This document shows, piece after piece, positions 33,902 to 43,200 of a stretch of DNA of 64,000 nucleotides. This stretch comes from Lysobacterales bacterium 15-68-25 (lineage in GTDB: Bacteria > Pseudomonadota > Gammaproteobacteria > Xanthomonadales > Rhodanobacteraceae). The notes under the pieces were generated by a model, which was not told the DNA's origin, searched no databases, and saw nothing but the letters and a program-made list of their open reading frames with translations. Position numbers and translations under genes: made by a program. The stretch covers positions 1-64,000 of the forward strand of contig NCKB01000015.1 in NCBI GenBank assembly GCA_002279065.1, given 5' to 3'. The first letter of the stretch is position 1. Each line of letters opens with the position of its first letter.

Positions 33902-35455
33902 TCAGCGTCGCTGCGCGGCCGAAGGCAGCGCAGCGGGCAGGAAGGTCACCAACGCCACATCGCCGTCCAGACATACGCGGTAGCCGGCGGCTTGCCGGTC
34001 GGGCGCAGTTGCACAGCGTGCCAATGCCGCGCGCTCATCTGGCAGCATCCGGATGCTGTCCGGCTTGCGGGCGTCCACCCATTGCGGCAGGTAATCCATC
34101 AGGAAACCGCTGGTACCGAACAGGTCGGCTTCGGTGAGGTAACCCGGCACCAGCGTCCGCAGCAACGGAAACTCGACCGCTGCGTGCTCGGCCAGCGGCG
34201 CGAACCCGGTCGAGCCGGATACGTGCAACGCGGTGATCGCATGACCGGAGGCCAGGACCGACAGGTCGTCTGCGAGCCGCGCCGCAACGTGACGCTCCAT
34301 CCGCTGCTGCGCGGCCATGGCGTTGCCGTACGCACTGGCGACGACCAGCATCGCAGCCGCCAGCACGCCGGCCAGCGTCGCGCTCGCCCGCAGGCCGTGG
34401 CGCCATTCGGACAGCAGCTCGTGCGCGGCGACCAGTCCTGCCACCAGCAGCGCCCCTAGACCAATCAGTACGCGCGGCCGTATCTCGGGCTCGCGCAGGA
34501 CCAGCATCGGCCCCAGCACCGCCACCATGACGGCCAGCGGCATGGCCAGCGCGGCCAAGCCAAGCGCGGCCGTCGCCAGCGGAGACCTGCCACGTGCATG
34601 CCGCAACCCGATCACGACCGGCGCCAGCGCGAGTACGGCCAGCACCGGCAGGAACACGCTCCACCAGTGCGCATTGAACGCGTCTGCGACGAAGCCATAG
34701 AACAGCATGAAGTTGTGCCCCAGCAGCGGCAGTTCGTGCAGCCCCTGGATCGGCGTGGCCTGGCGTCGCACCCAGCCGCTGATGTGCATGCCCACCAGCA
34801 GCTCGTAGATCCCCATCGCCACTACCCATTGCAGCGCGCGACTGCCGAGCTGGCGCAACCAGGCCGCTGGCGAACGGTCGTGGGTCTGCCTCTGCCAGAC
34901 CTCCAGCAACGCAAGCACGAGGAACACGTTGGTGGCCGGCTGGTACAGGCACAGTGCGGCGAACAGACAGAGCACCCCGTTCTGCCAGTGCTTGCGCCCC
35001 TCCACCATCAGCAGCGGCCAGGCGGCGAGCAGCACGGCCAGCGCCATGCTCAGGGCGTCGAAACGGAAGGAAAGGTTCTCCAGGAAGAACGGCTGCGCGC
35101 CCAGCGGAAACACCAGCAGCGCGGCCAGCCAGGGCGAGGCACGGGTGTAGCGCACGGCGATGCGCGCACCGACCCAGGCCAGCAGCAGCACCGCGCCGAT
35201 CTGCGGCAGCGGTGCGATGTCGACCATGGTGTGGTCGTAGGCCTGCAGCGCACGCATCAGCAGCGTGGTGAGCGGGCGCCCGTTGGAATCCCAGCTCGCC
35301 CGCCCCAGCAGCGCGCGCTTCAGGTCGTCGTTGTAGGGACGATCCGCGCGCAGGATGGGATAGAGGACGAGTCCCAGCAGGCCGGCCAGGCGCCAGAACA
35401 CCGCGCGGAACCGTTCGCCATCCTCTCGTCCTTCCGTTTGTCCGACTATCGCCAT
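33902..35455 (-). CDS. GtrII-type membrane glucosyltransferase
   Basis: This 517-aa protein has about eleven hydrophobic helices. The early YNDDLKRALLG segment in the first periplasmic loop holds the acidic pair of the Glucos_trans_II family. In serotype-converting cassettes GtrII-type enzymes move glucose from undecaprenyl-phosphate-glucose to O-antigen in the periplasm and are encoded after gtrA and gtrB. Neither is present here, so it is an orphan. The C-terminal 120 residues form a soluble periplasmic domain. The start at ATG 35455 is preferred (AAAGG, about eight bases) over GTG 35461. Confidence 0.8.
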   Translation of the reverse strand: MAIVGQTEGREDGERFRAVFWRLAGLLGLVLYPILRADRPYNDDLKRALLGRASWDSNGRPLTTLLMRALQAYDHTMVDIAPLPQIGAVLLLAWVGARIAVRYTRASPWLAALLVFPLGAQPFFLENLSFRFDALSMALAVLLAAWPLLMVEGRKHWQNGVLCLFAALCLYQPATNVFLVLALLEVWQRQTHDRSPAAWLRQLGSRALQWVVAMGIYELLVGMHISGWVRRQATPIQGLHELPLLGHNFMLFYGFVADAFNAHWWSVFLPVLAVLALAPVVIGLRHARGRSPLATAALGLAALAMPLAVMVAVLGPMLVLREPEIRPRVLIGLGALLVAGLVAAHELLSEWRHGLRASATLAGVLAAAMLVVASAYGNAMAAQQRMERHVAARLADDLSVLASGHAITALHVSGSTGFAPLAEHAAVEFPLLRTLVPGYLTEADLFGTSGFLMDYLPQWVDARKPDSIRMLPDERAALARCATAPDRQAAGYRVCLDGDVALVTFLPAALPSAAQRR

Positions 35456-35541
35456 CCGCACACCTTTGCCTCATTGCCGTCGAAGATGATGGGCGGCTGC
35501 AGCTTGCATACCGCTTTCGGGTTGATGCCGAGCGGCAGGGG

Positions 35542-36180
35542 CTAGACCGCCGGCCGATCGAAGCGGTAAGCGGTGGCGCCTGCGGAGGGCCGCTGCGCGA
35601 AGTCGCCGGCGAAGGCCCGCAGCCTTGGATGCTCGGCCCAGCCGACACTGGGGCGGAAATCCAGGTGTTCGAGCAGGCAGAACAGCGTGACCTCGAACAG
35701 GCTCAGCTCACGCTGCGGCAGGGTGGCCAGCACGTCGTCGATGCGCGCGTCCAGCCAGGCCAGCACCTGCGTCATACCTTCGGCCGCCTTCGCGAAGTAG
35801 AGATTGTCGGCGGGTAATCCTGCCGCCTGCGTACCGAATACCAGCTGCACCTGCGCCGCCATGGCGTGCCAGACCATTTCCTGCGCATTGCGCGCAGCCG
35901 ACCCGGGCAACTGCTCGGTCCACAGGATGCGGGCCCCGCCCGGAAAGCGCTCGGCCAAAGTGCGGCAGATGTTCTCCGTGCCGAATACCGTCTCGGCACC
36001 GAGCCGCAGCACCGGCAGTTTCATCGCCGGGTTGCCGCCGTAATCTGCCGCATCACGCGATCCCAGGTCATAGACCGGCTGGAAGGCCAGGTCGACGCCC
36101 AGCTCGGCCGCGACGATGCGCGCGACACGCGTGAAGTGGGAACTGCTGCGGCCGATCAACAGGGGCGTGGCTGGATTCAC
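35542..36180 (-). CDS. Glutathione S-transferase family protein
   Basis: This 212-aa protein has a thioredoxin-like N-terminal domain (LLIGRSSSHFTRVARIVAAE; MKLPVLRLG with the cis-Pro; FGTENICRTLAERF) and an all-helical C-terminal domain. The usual catalytic Ser/Cys region is the SSSHFTR turn. Cytoplasmic; the substrate is unknown. It starts at GTG 36180 behind GGAGA. It lies 28 bases downstream of an amidase gene on the same strand, so the two may be co-transcribed. Confidence 0.85.
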   Translation of the reverse strand: MNPATPLLIGRSSSHFTRVARIVAAELGVDLAFQPVYDLGSRDAADYGGNPAMKLPVLRLGAETVFGTENICRTLAERFPGGARILWTEQLPGSAARNAQEMVWHAMAAQVQLVFGTQAAGLPADNLYFAKAAEGMTQVLAWLDARIDDVLATLPQRELSLFEVTLFCLLEHLDFRPSVGWAEHPRLRAFAGDFAQRPSAGATAYRFDRPAV

Positions 36181-36208
36181 TTTCGTCTCCGGGAATTGGG
36201 CGGTGGGT

Positions 36209-37708
36209 TCATCGCGGCTCGGACGGTCGACGACCGGCCCAAGGTGCGGCCTGCTCGAGCTGGGCGGCCAGTTGCAGCAGGGTCGCCTCGTCGCCGAACG
36301 GCGCGACGAACTGCACGCCGAACGGCAGCGCCGGACCGCCCTCCTCGACCGCCGCCCAGTGCAGCGGCACCGACATGCTCGGCGTGCCGGTGAGATTGGA
36401 CAACTGGGTGAACGGCACGCGCGATAGGCTGGCTTCCACCAGTTCGTCGACCATCCCGGTGAGCATCAGCAGACGGCCGGCCCGCAGCGCGAGTACCAAT
36501 CGGGCCAGTCGCTGCTGCGCTGGCGGCGTATCGAGCTCGCCGATGCGGTTGGGAGGTTGCGCGGTCGTCGGCGTGAGGTAGAGGTCGTGGCGCTGGTGGA
36601 AGTCCGCCAATGCATGGCTGAAACCGTTCCAGCGGGCATGCCGGCTGACGTACTCCCCCGCACTCACTGCCCGCCCGAGCAGGCCGAGGATTCGTGTCTC
36701 CAGCTCAAAGCCGTCGTCGCCGGCGCCGGTCAGCGCCCGCGCCCGTGCCATCGCCGCCGCGGTCTGGCCGAAGTACATGGTGATGTAGCAGCGCGCCAGA
36801 TCGCCACCGTCGATCGCCGGGGCGGCCTCCTCGACCTGATGTCCAAGGTCCGCCAGCAGGGCCGCCGCACGCTCCACCGCCGCCACGCATTGCGAATGCA
36901 CCGGTGTGCCCAGTGGCGAACGCGTACTGAAGCCGATACGCAGGCGTCGGGGCAGACGGCCGATCGCCTCGGTCCACGGCTGAGCCGGCGGCGCGATGAC
37001 GAATGGCGCGCCATGCTCCGGGCCGGCGATGGCATCGAGCATGCGGGCCGAATCGCGCACGCTGCGGCTGATCACGTGGTGGCTGGAGGCGCCGTCCCAG
37101 TGCTCGGCGTCGTCCGGTCCGTTGGGCACGCGCCCGCGCGAGGGGCGCAGTCCGAACAGGCCGCAGTAGGCGGCGGGAATCCGGATCGAGCCGCCACCGT
37201 CGGAGGCACCGGCCACCGGCACGATACCGGCAGCCACCGCCGCTGCGGCACCGCCCGACGAACCGCCCGGCGTACGCGCCGGGTCCCAGGGATTGCGCGT
37301 GGGCTGCGGCCACACGCGCGGCGCGGTTTCCGCTTTCAACGCGAACTCCGGCGACGCGGTCTTGCCGAACACCACCAGGCCCGCATCGAGGAAGCGACGC
37401 ACCACTTCGCTGTGATGATCGGGCACCCAGTGGCGCAGCGCCCGGCTGCCGGAGGGGCTGGGCACGCCGGCATGGTCCTGCGCCATGTCCTTGAGCAGGA
37501 ACGGCACGCCGGCGAACGGACCGGACAGCGGACCGGCCACCCGCGCGCGGGCGATGTCCTCCATCGGCAGGCAGATCGCCGCCAGTGCCGGGTTCACCTC
37601 GGCGGCACGCGCCAGCGCGGCTTCCAGCACCTCGGTGGCGGACACCTCGCGGCGCGCGATCAGCGCGGCCAGCGCGGTGGCGTCGTGCCGCACGTACTCG
37701 TCGAACAT
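36209..37708 (-). CDS. Amidase (amidase-signature family)
   Basis: This 499-aa protein has the Ser-cisSer-Lys triad region complete: Lys73 in [23 protein letters not shown] with the cis-Ser, and [17 protein letters not shown] with the nucleophile Ser. It hydrolyses an amide bond, but substrate within this family varies from aryl amides to 6-aminohexanoate dimers. It is not GatA: no gatB or gatC is nearby and the C-terminus differs. The start is tentatively at ATG 37708, with ATG 37735 also possible. Confidence 0.88.
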   Translation of the reverse strand: MFDEYVRHDATALAALIARREVSATEVLEAALARAAEVNPALAAICLPMEDIARARVAGPLSGPFAGVPFLLKDMAQDHAGVPSPSGSRALRHWVPDHHSEVVRRFLDAGLVVFGKTASPEFALKAETAPRVWPQPTRNPWDPARTPGGSSGGAAAAVAAGIVPVAGASDGGGSIRIPAAYCGLFGLRPSRGRVPNGPDDAEHWDGASSHHVISRSVRDSARMLDAIAGPEHGAPFVIAPPAQPWTEAIGRLPRRLRIGFSTRSPLGTPVHSQCVAAVERAAALLADLGHQVEEAAPAIDGGDLARCYITMYFGQTAAAMARARALTGAGDDGFELETRILGLLGRAVSAGEYVSRHARWNGFSHALADFHQRHDLYLTPTTAQPPNRIGELDTPPAQQRLARLVLALRAGRLLMLTGMVDELVEASLSRVPFTQLSNLTGTPSMSVPLHWAAVEEGGPALPFGVQFVAPFGDEATLLQLAAQLEQAAPWAGRRPSEPR

Positions 37709-37765
37709 GGACCGCCCCTGCGTGGAAAGCCCCATCGTAAGGCCGCGACGGGCAATGCGCGCGGC

Positions 37766-40144
37766 TCAGGGGGCGACGACATCGACCCGCAGCGAGCTCC
37801 AGGCCCCGCGCTCACCGAGCGCGGTGATGACGTGACTGCCCGGCTGCTGCAACGCCAGCAGCATGCTGTGCGCGTCCTGCGTCGTGCCCTGCAGGCGGCC
37901 ATCGAGCAGCCATTGCACGCTGCCGCTGGCACCCAGGGCATGCAGGGTCACGCGCAGCGGTTCGCTGCTGTTCGGCGCACGGCGCAGGCGCGTGCCGTCG
38001 GCGAGACCGGCGATACGGATCGGATCGGCATCGTCCAGCGAATCCGGCGGACAGCCCGGCGCCAGCGGCGGCAGCGCCGAGGCCGCGCGGTCATCGGCAT
38101 CGAGCCAGGGGGTGGCGAGTGCCGGCCAGCGCGCGATGCGCACCGTGTGCTCACCCGGGCCGCCGCACGTCGCGCTGAGTCGACGCCCCTTGCCGTCCAC
38201 GCGCAGTGTCAGCAGGCCCGCCGACCAGGCGCCCAGCCCGCGCTCGGCGAACGTCGGCGGTACGGCACCGTCGAGTGTCCAGGCCGAGCGGCGCTGCCGG
38301 CACAGGGCCGGATCGGTGTCGGCCTGAGCTGCGCCAAGCGGCCAGCAGATATCCACCGATCGCACGCTGGCCGGCTGGGCGAAACGCGCGGCGGCACCCC
38401 GCGTAGGCAGCATGTCGGCGATCTGGAACAGCAGCGGCAAGGCGGTCACCGCGCCGTACTGGCCGGGCGACGGGGTGCCGTCCGGCCGGCCGATCCATAC
38501 GCCGATGGTGAACTGGTCGGTGACGCCGATGGCCCAGGCGTCGCGGTAGCCGTAGCTGGTGCCGGTCTTCCACGCTACGGCGGCATGACGGTTCACGGCC
38601 CCGGCCAGTGGCGCACCTTCCACGTCCGCCGGGTTGTGCGCGAGGATGTCGCGGATGATCCATGCCGCCCCTGGCGAGAGCATGCGCCGGGGCTGCAGCG
38701 GCTGCTGCGTGGTGTACCGCGGCGCGGCTGCGATGCCCCGGTCGGCGAACGCCGAGTAGGCGCCTACCAGGTTCTCCAGCGTGGTTGCCGCACCACCCAG
38801 GATGATCGACAGGTTCGGCTTCGCGCCGTCCGGCAGGCCCAGGTCCACGCCGCCGGCGGCCAGCCGCGCCACGAAGCGGTTCGGGCCGACCCGGTCGAGC
38901 ACGTCCACCGCCGGCACGTTGAGCGAGCGCTGCAGGGCCTCGGCCACACCGACCGGCCCGGAGAACGCCTCGTCGAAGTTGCCCGGCTGGTAGCCGTCGA
39001 AATCCTGCGGCGCGTCCACCAGCAGGCTCTCGGAGGTGATCAGCCCGTCGTCCAGCGCCAGTCCGTAAAGAAACGGCTTGAGCGTCGAGCCGGGCGAGCG
39101 CGGCGCCTGCACCATATCGACGTAACCATGGCGCTCCGGATCGGCGAAGTCGCTGGTGCCCAGATAGACCCGCGCCTCGTGCGTGGCGTTGTCCATCACC
39201 AGCACGGCGGCCGTGGTATGCCGCGGCAGGCGCGCCAGGTAATCGCTGACGCGATCCTCCGCCGCGCGCTGCAACTCGGCGTCGATGGTGGTGGTGATCC
39301 GTCGTGCCAGGGGCTGCTCGCGGTGCAGGCGCTCGGCCAGCAGCGCGGCCGACAGCGGCGCACGCAGCGAACGCGCCACCACCGGCTCGATCCGCGCCGC
39401 GCGCACCTGCGCGGCGGTCCAGATGCCCTCGTCGTGCAGCCGCGCCAGCACCTTGTCGCGGGCCGCCCGGGCCGCGTCCGGGTGGCGATCCGGACGCAAG
39501 CGGCTCGGCGCCTGCGGCAGCACCGCCAGCAGCGCCGCCTCTGCCCGCGACAGCCGCTTGGCCGGCTTGCCCAGGTAGGCCCACGACGCGGCCTCCACCC
39601 CCTGGATCGGTCCGCCGAACGGCGCGTGATTGAGGTACAGCTCGAGGATCTGCCGCTTGCTGAGGTGCGCCTCCAGCTGCAGCGCACGCAGAATCTGGAT
39701 GAACTTGCCACCGAACGTGTGCGGGATCGGCTCGATGATCCGCGCCACCTGCATGGTCAGCGTGGAGCCGCCCGAAACGATGTGCCCGTGCAGCAGCCCG
39801 CCGGCCAGGCCACGCGCCAGTGCATACGGGTTGACGCCCGGGTGCCGGTAGAACCAGCGGTCCTCGTACCCCATCAGCGCGGTGAGGTACAGCGGCGACA
39901 CCGTGTCCACGGTCACCGGGTAGCGCCACACGCCGTCGCTGTCGGCGAATGCGCGCAGCGGCGTGCCGTCGCGCGCCAGCACCACCGTGCTGCCGCCGTC
40001 GGGCTTCGGCAGCGGCAGAGGAAACACGCGGTCCAGGATCACGGCCACCAGCAGCATCGCAGCGAGGGCGATACCGCCACGGCGCAACCAGCGCCACAGG
40101 CGCCGGTGCCCCTTGGGCCAGATGGTTTCGGTCGGTTCCGTCAT
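37766..40144 (-). CDS. pbpC: Penicillin-binding protein 1C
   Basis: This 792-aa bifunctional peptidoglycan synthase has one membrane anchor (residues about 16-35), a GT51 glycosyltransferase domain (about 60-230; YEDRWFYRHPG with the catalytic Glu, STLTMQVAR) and a transpeptidase domain (about 300-570; SPGSTLKPF with the Ser-x-x-Lys, SLN, KTGTS). A C-terminal BiPBP_C domain is also present. The length is close to E. coli PbpC. It follows yfhM by about 100 bases, the same pairing as in E. coli, where the A2M protein is thought to guard the periplasm together with PBP1C. The start is placed at the codon before TEPTETIWPKG. Confidence 0.93.
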   Translation of the reverse strand: MTEPTETIWPKGHRRLWRWLRRGGIALAAMLLVAVILDRVFPLPLPKPDGGSTVVLARDGTPLRAFADSDGVWRYPVTVDTVSPLYLTALMGYEDRWFYRHPGVNPYALARGLAGGLLHGHIVSGGSTLTMQVARIIEPIPHTFGGKFIQILRALQLEAHLSKRQILELYLNHAPFGGPIQGVEAASWAYLGKPAKRLSRAEAALLAVLPQAPSRLRPDRHPDAARAARDKVLARLHDEGIWTAAQVRAARIEPVVARSLRAPLSAALLAERLHREQPLARRITTTIDAELQRAAEDRVSDYLARLPRHTTAAVLVMDNATHEARVYLGTSDFADPERHGYVDMVQAPRSPGSTLKPFLYGLALDDGLITSESLLVDAPQDFDGYQPGNFDEAFSGPVGVAEALQRSLNVPAVDVLDRVGPNRFVARLAAGGVDLGLPDGAKPNLSIILGGAATTLENLVGAYSAFADRGIAAAPRYTTQQPLQPRRMLSPGAAWIIRDILAHNPADVEGAPLAGAVNRHAAVAWKTGTSYGYRDAWAIGVTDQFTIGVWIGRPDGTPSPGQYGAVTALPLLFQIADMLPTRGAAARFAQPASVRSVDICWPLGAAQADTDPALCRQRRSAWTLDGAVPPTFAERGLGAWSAGLLTLRVDGKGRRLSATCGGPGEHTVRIARWPALATPWLDADDRAASALPPLAPGCPPDSLDDADPIRIAGLADGTRLRRAPNSSEPLRVTLHALGASGSVQWLLDGRLQGTTQDAHSMLLALQQPGSHVITALGERGAWSSLRVDVVAP

Positions 40145-40244
40145 CCCTTCAACGCTGTCCCGTCGTACTTCGCTGGTCTCGGGGTGACATCTCCGCGATC
40201 CGCCGCGGAGATGTCCTTCACCCGGTCCATTCACGCGCGGCCGG

Positions 40245-43200
40245 TCACGGCTCCACCACCTTGATCTGCGCCGGATCGGACTTGCCGATGCCGCGGATCG
40301 CCGGGCGGTACATGTCCTCCACCTGCGGCGGCGGCACGGTGTAGGTGCCTGGCGTCACCGCGCGCACGAGGTAGAACACGTGGGCCGCGTCGCCACGGTC
40401 GAGCTTGAGCGCGGCCGCGTAGCGATCGTCGCGGTACTCCTCGTGCTGCACCTGAGCAGCCGAGTCGTGCTGCTGCAGGTCGATGCCGTCGATCACCACA
40501 CCGGCCCACTGCTGGGCACCGCTCAGGTTGAGGTTCTCCACTTCGAGACCGCCGGGCAGCAGGTCGGTGACCATCGCGTCGGGCATGAACGTCCGCGCCT
40601 CGATGGTCAGCTCGACGATCAGCGTGTCGCCCTCCTTCAGCGTGTCGCCGGTCCACGGTTGGCCGTCGGTGGTGAAGTAGCTGCGGCGCACGTCGACCTG
40701 GCTGTCGTCCGGCGGCGGTGGGGCCTTGGTGATGCCAGCGGTGTCCAGCGTGGCGAACACGGTGGCGTCGCTGGTCGGCTGCAGGCGCACGCCCGAAGCC
40801 AGCTCGGCCGCATCGAGGTCGCGCGTCCACACGCGCGCCTCCGGCGCCTGCTCGGCCTTGCCACCCACGGTGATCGAGACGGCCAGCGGCGCCGAGCCGG
40901 CGGCACCGAAGGCCTTGGCCACGCGGGCGATCGCCACCTGCTCCTGGGTGCTCAGGTAGGACCAGGACCAGAAGAACAGCGGGTCCGCCTGCTTGCGGCC
41001 GCGCACGTAGTTGTCGACGTTGCGCGCCCAGTCGATCAGCTTGGCGTCGTACTCCGGCTTGTTCAGGCCGTAGGTGTGGGTAAGCGCCACCATCAGCGCG
41101 AGGTCGCGCAGGTCCGAGCCGTAGTCGCCGACGTACCAGGGACGCTCCTTGTTCCAGGCAAAGGCCTCGGCGATCGCCTTCTGCGCGCGCTCGTTGTCGC
41201 CCATCAGCTTGAACGCGATGCCGAAGTGCACCAGCGGCAGCGGACCGACCAGCTTGCTGCGCTCGTTGTCGAAGATCGCCCGCAGCGTGCCCAGCGGCGC
41301 GCGGTTCACGCGGGCCAGCACGAAGCCGGAGTAGGCCTCATCGGCGATGCGCATGTGATCGTGGTGCTCGTAGCCGTAGTACGGATGACCGCCGGCGAGC
41401 AGGTCGTCGCTGAGCCGCTGCAATGCCTTCTGCAGCACGTCCTGCGGCACCGCGAAGCCGGCGTCGCGGACATCGAGCATGAAGTCCACCACGTAGGGTG
41501 TGGTGAAGGTCATGATCGGGCTGGTGCCACCCCAGAAGCTGAAGTGTCCGTTGGCGGCCTGGAACGAGGCGATGCGCGACAGCGCGCCCTCCACCGCCGC
41601 CTGCCGCACCCCGGGCGCCATCGGCTCGAGGCCCAGCGCCTTGGCCAGGTCGCCGTCCAGGATCAGGGCCGCGTAGCCTTTGCTAGTGGTCTGCTCGATG
41701 CAGCCGTAGGGGTATTTGAGGATGCTGCGCAGCGCCGAGCCGTAAGGCAAAGGCGGCAGCGTGCTCAGGCTCAACCGCGCGTGCACCGTGGCCGGAATCA
41801 GGCCGGCGAGCTGTTCGCCGCCCAGCGTGACCGCCTTGCCGCCCTCCAGCGCCATCGGCCGGGTATGCAGCACCTCCGGCCAGGCGGGGCGCACGGCGAA
41901 CTCGAAGTGGCGATCGACCTGGTAGTCGTTGAGCTGGGCGTGGATATCCACGCCGGCGACGGCGGCACCGGGCTCGGCGGTCACCGGCAGGGTAAGCGTG
42001 GTGCCGGCGCCGTCCTTCAGCGGCACGCTCTGCTCGCCGTGCTCCAGTCGCACCGGCCCGGTCGTGGTGACCTTGATCCGGGCGGTACCGTCCTTGCCGG
42101 AGAGGTTCTTCAGATCCAGGCTGACCACCGCCTTGTCGCCGGCCGCCATCACCCGCGGCGTGCTCGGCTCGACCACCAGCGGCGCCCGCACGGTGATCGA
42201 ACTGTCAGCGTTGCCGAAGCTGTCTGCCGTGAAGGCCAGCGCGCTCAGCCGCAGGCTGCCGTTGAAATCGGGTACGTCCACGTGCAGCTGCGCACGCCCC
42301 TGCGCGTCGAACGCCACCGGGCCGGCGAACAGGTCGACGATCTTCACCTTGGGATTGATGCGCGCGGCCTTGGGCAGCGCCGGCCCGCTCATGTCACCGC
42401 CGTAGCGCAGGCGTCCGGTGTCGCCGTCCATCGCCTCGATCAGGCGGCTGTACAGGTCATACGCCTCGGTGGCCAGCGCGCGCTTGGCGAACATCCACGA
42501 CCAGGCGTCGGGTACCGGGTAGTCGGTGATATTGATGACGCCCTGGTCGACTGCCGACAGGGTGACGTAGCCCTCCTTGCCGGCCAGGCCAGTAGCCTGC
42601 ACCGTCACGTCCAGCGGGTTGCCCGGGCGCATCAGTGAGGGCGCCTTGAGCGTGAGCGGGATGCGCCGGTCGTTGCGATCCATCGTCACGTATTCCACGC
42701 CCATCGCACGCGCCGGCGTGGTGCGCTCGGTGGCCTCGCCACCGCGGAACACCAGGGCGACCACGTACACGTCGTGGCGCTCCCAGTCCTTGGTGACCGG
42801 GATCGAGAAGGTCGATCCGGCCTTGGCATCGATGTCCTTCAGGTACAGCAGGTGATCGGATTCGACCATCAGCACGCCAGGGCCGTCATGCGGCGGCGTC
42901 ACGGTGACCTTCATGGTGTCGCCGGCGCGATAGCGTGCCTTGTCCAGCGCCAGCTTCACCTTGTCCGGGCGCGCCTCCTTGCCCAGGTTCTCATCGTCCC
43001 AGCTGTAGCCGGCGAAGAACGGGAACACCGTGGTCAGTTTCGTGTCCGGGTCGTACACCTCGACGCGGTAGCTGCCCCACTGCACCGGGAACTCGACCCG
43101 GGTGGTGCCGCTGGCGCCGACATCGACGTCCTTCTCGTCGACCAGTTGCAGGCTGGCGTTGGCGTCGGCCTTCCAGCCGCCATTGCGCTCATAGAGCCAG

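Noticed and set aside
36557-40264. A 1235-codon open frame on the plus strand
   Set aside because: Antisense to the amidase and pbpC genes. Rich in Arg/His/Gln/Ala with no domain pattern; a by-product of high GC in the third codon position of the real genes.
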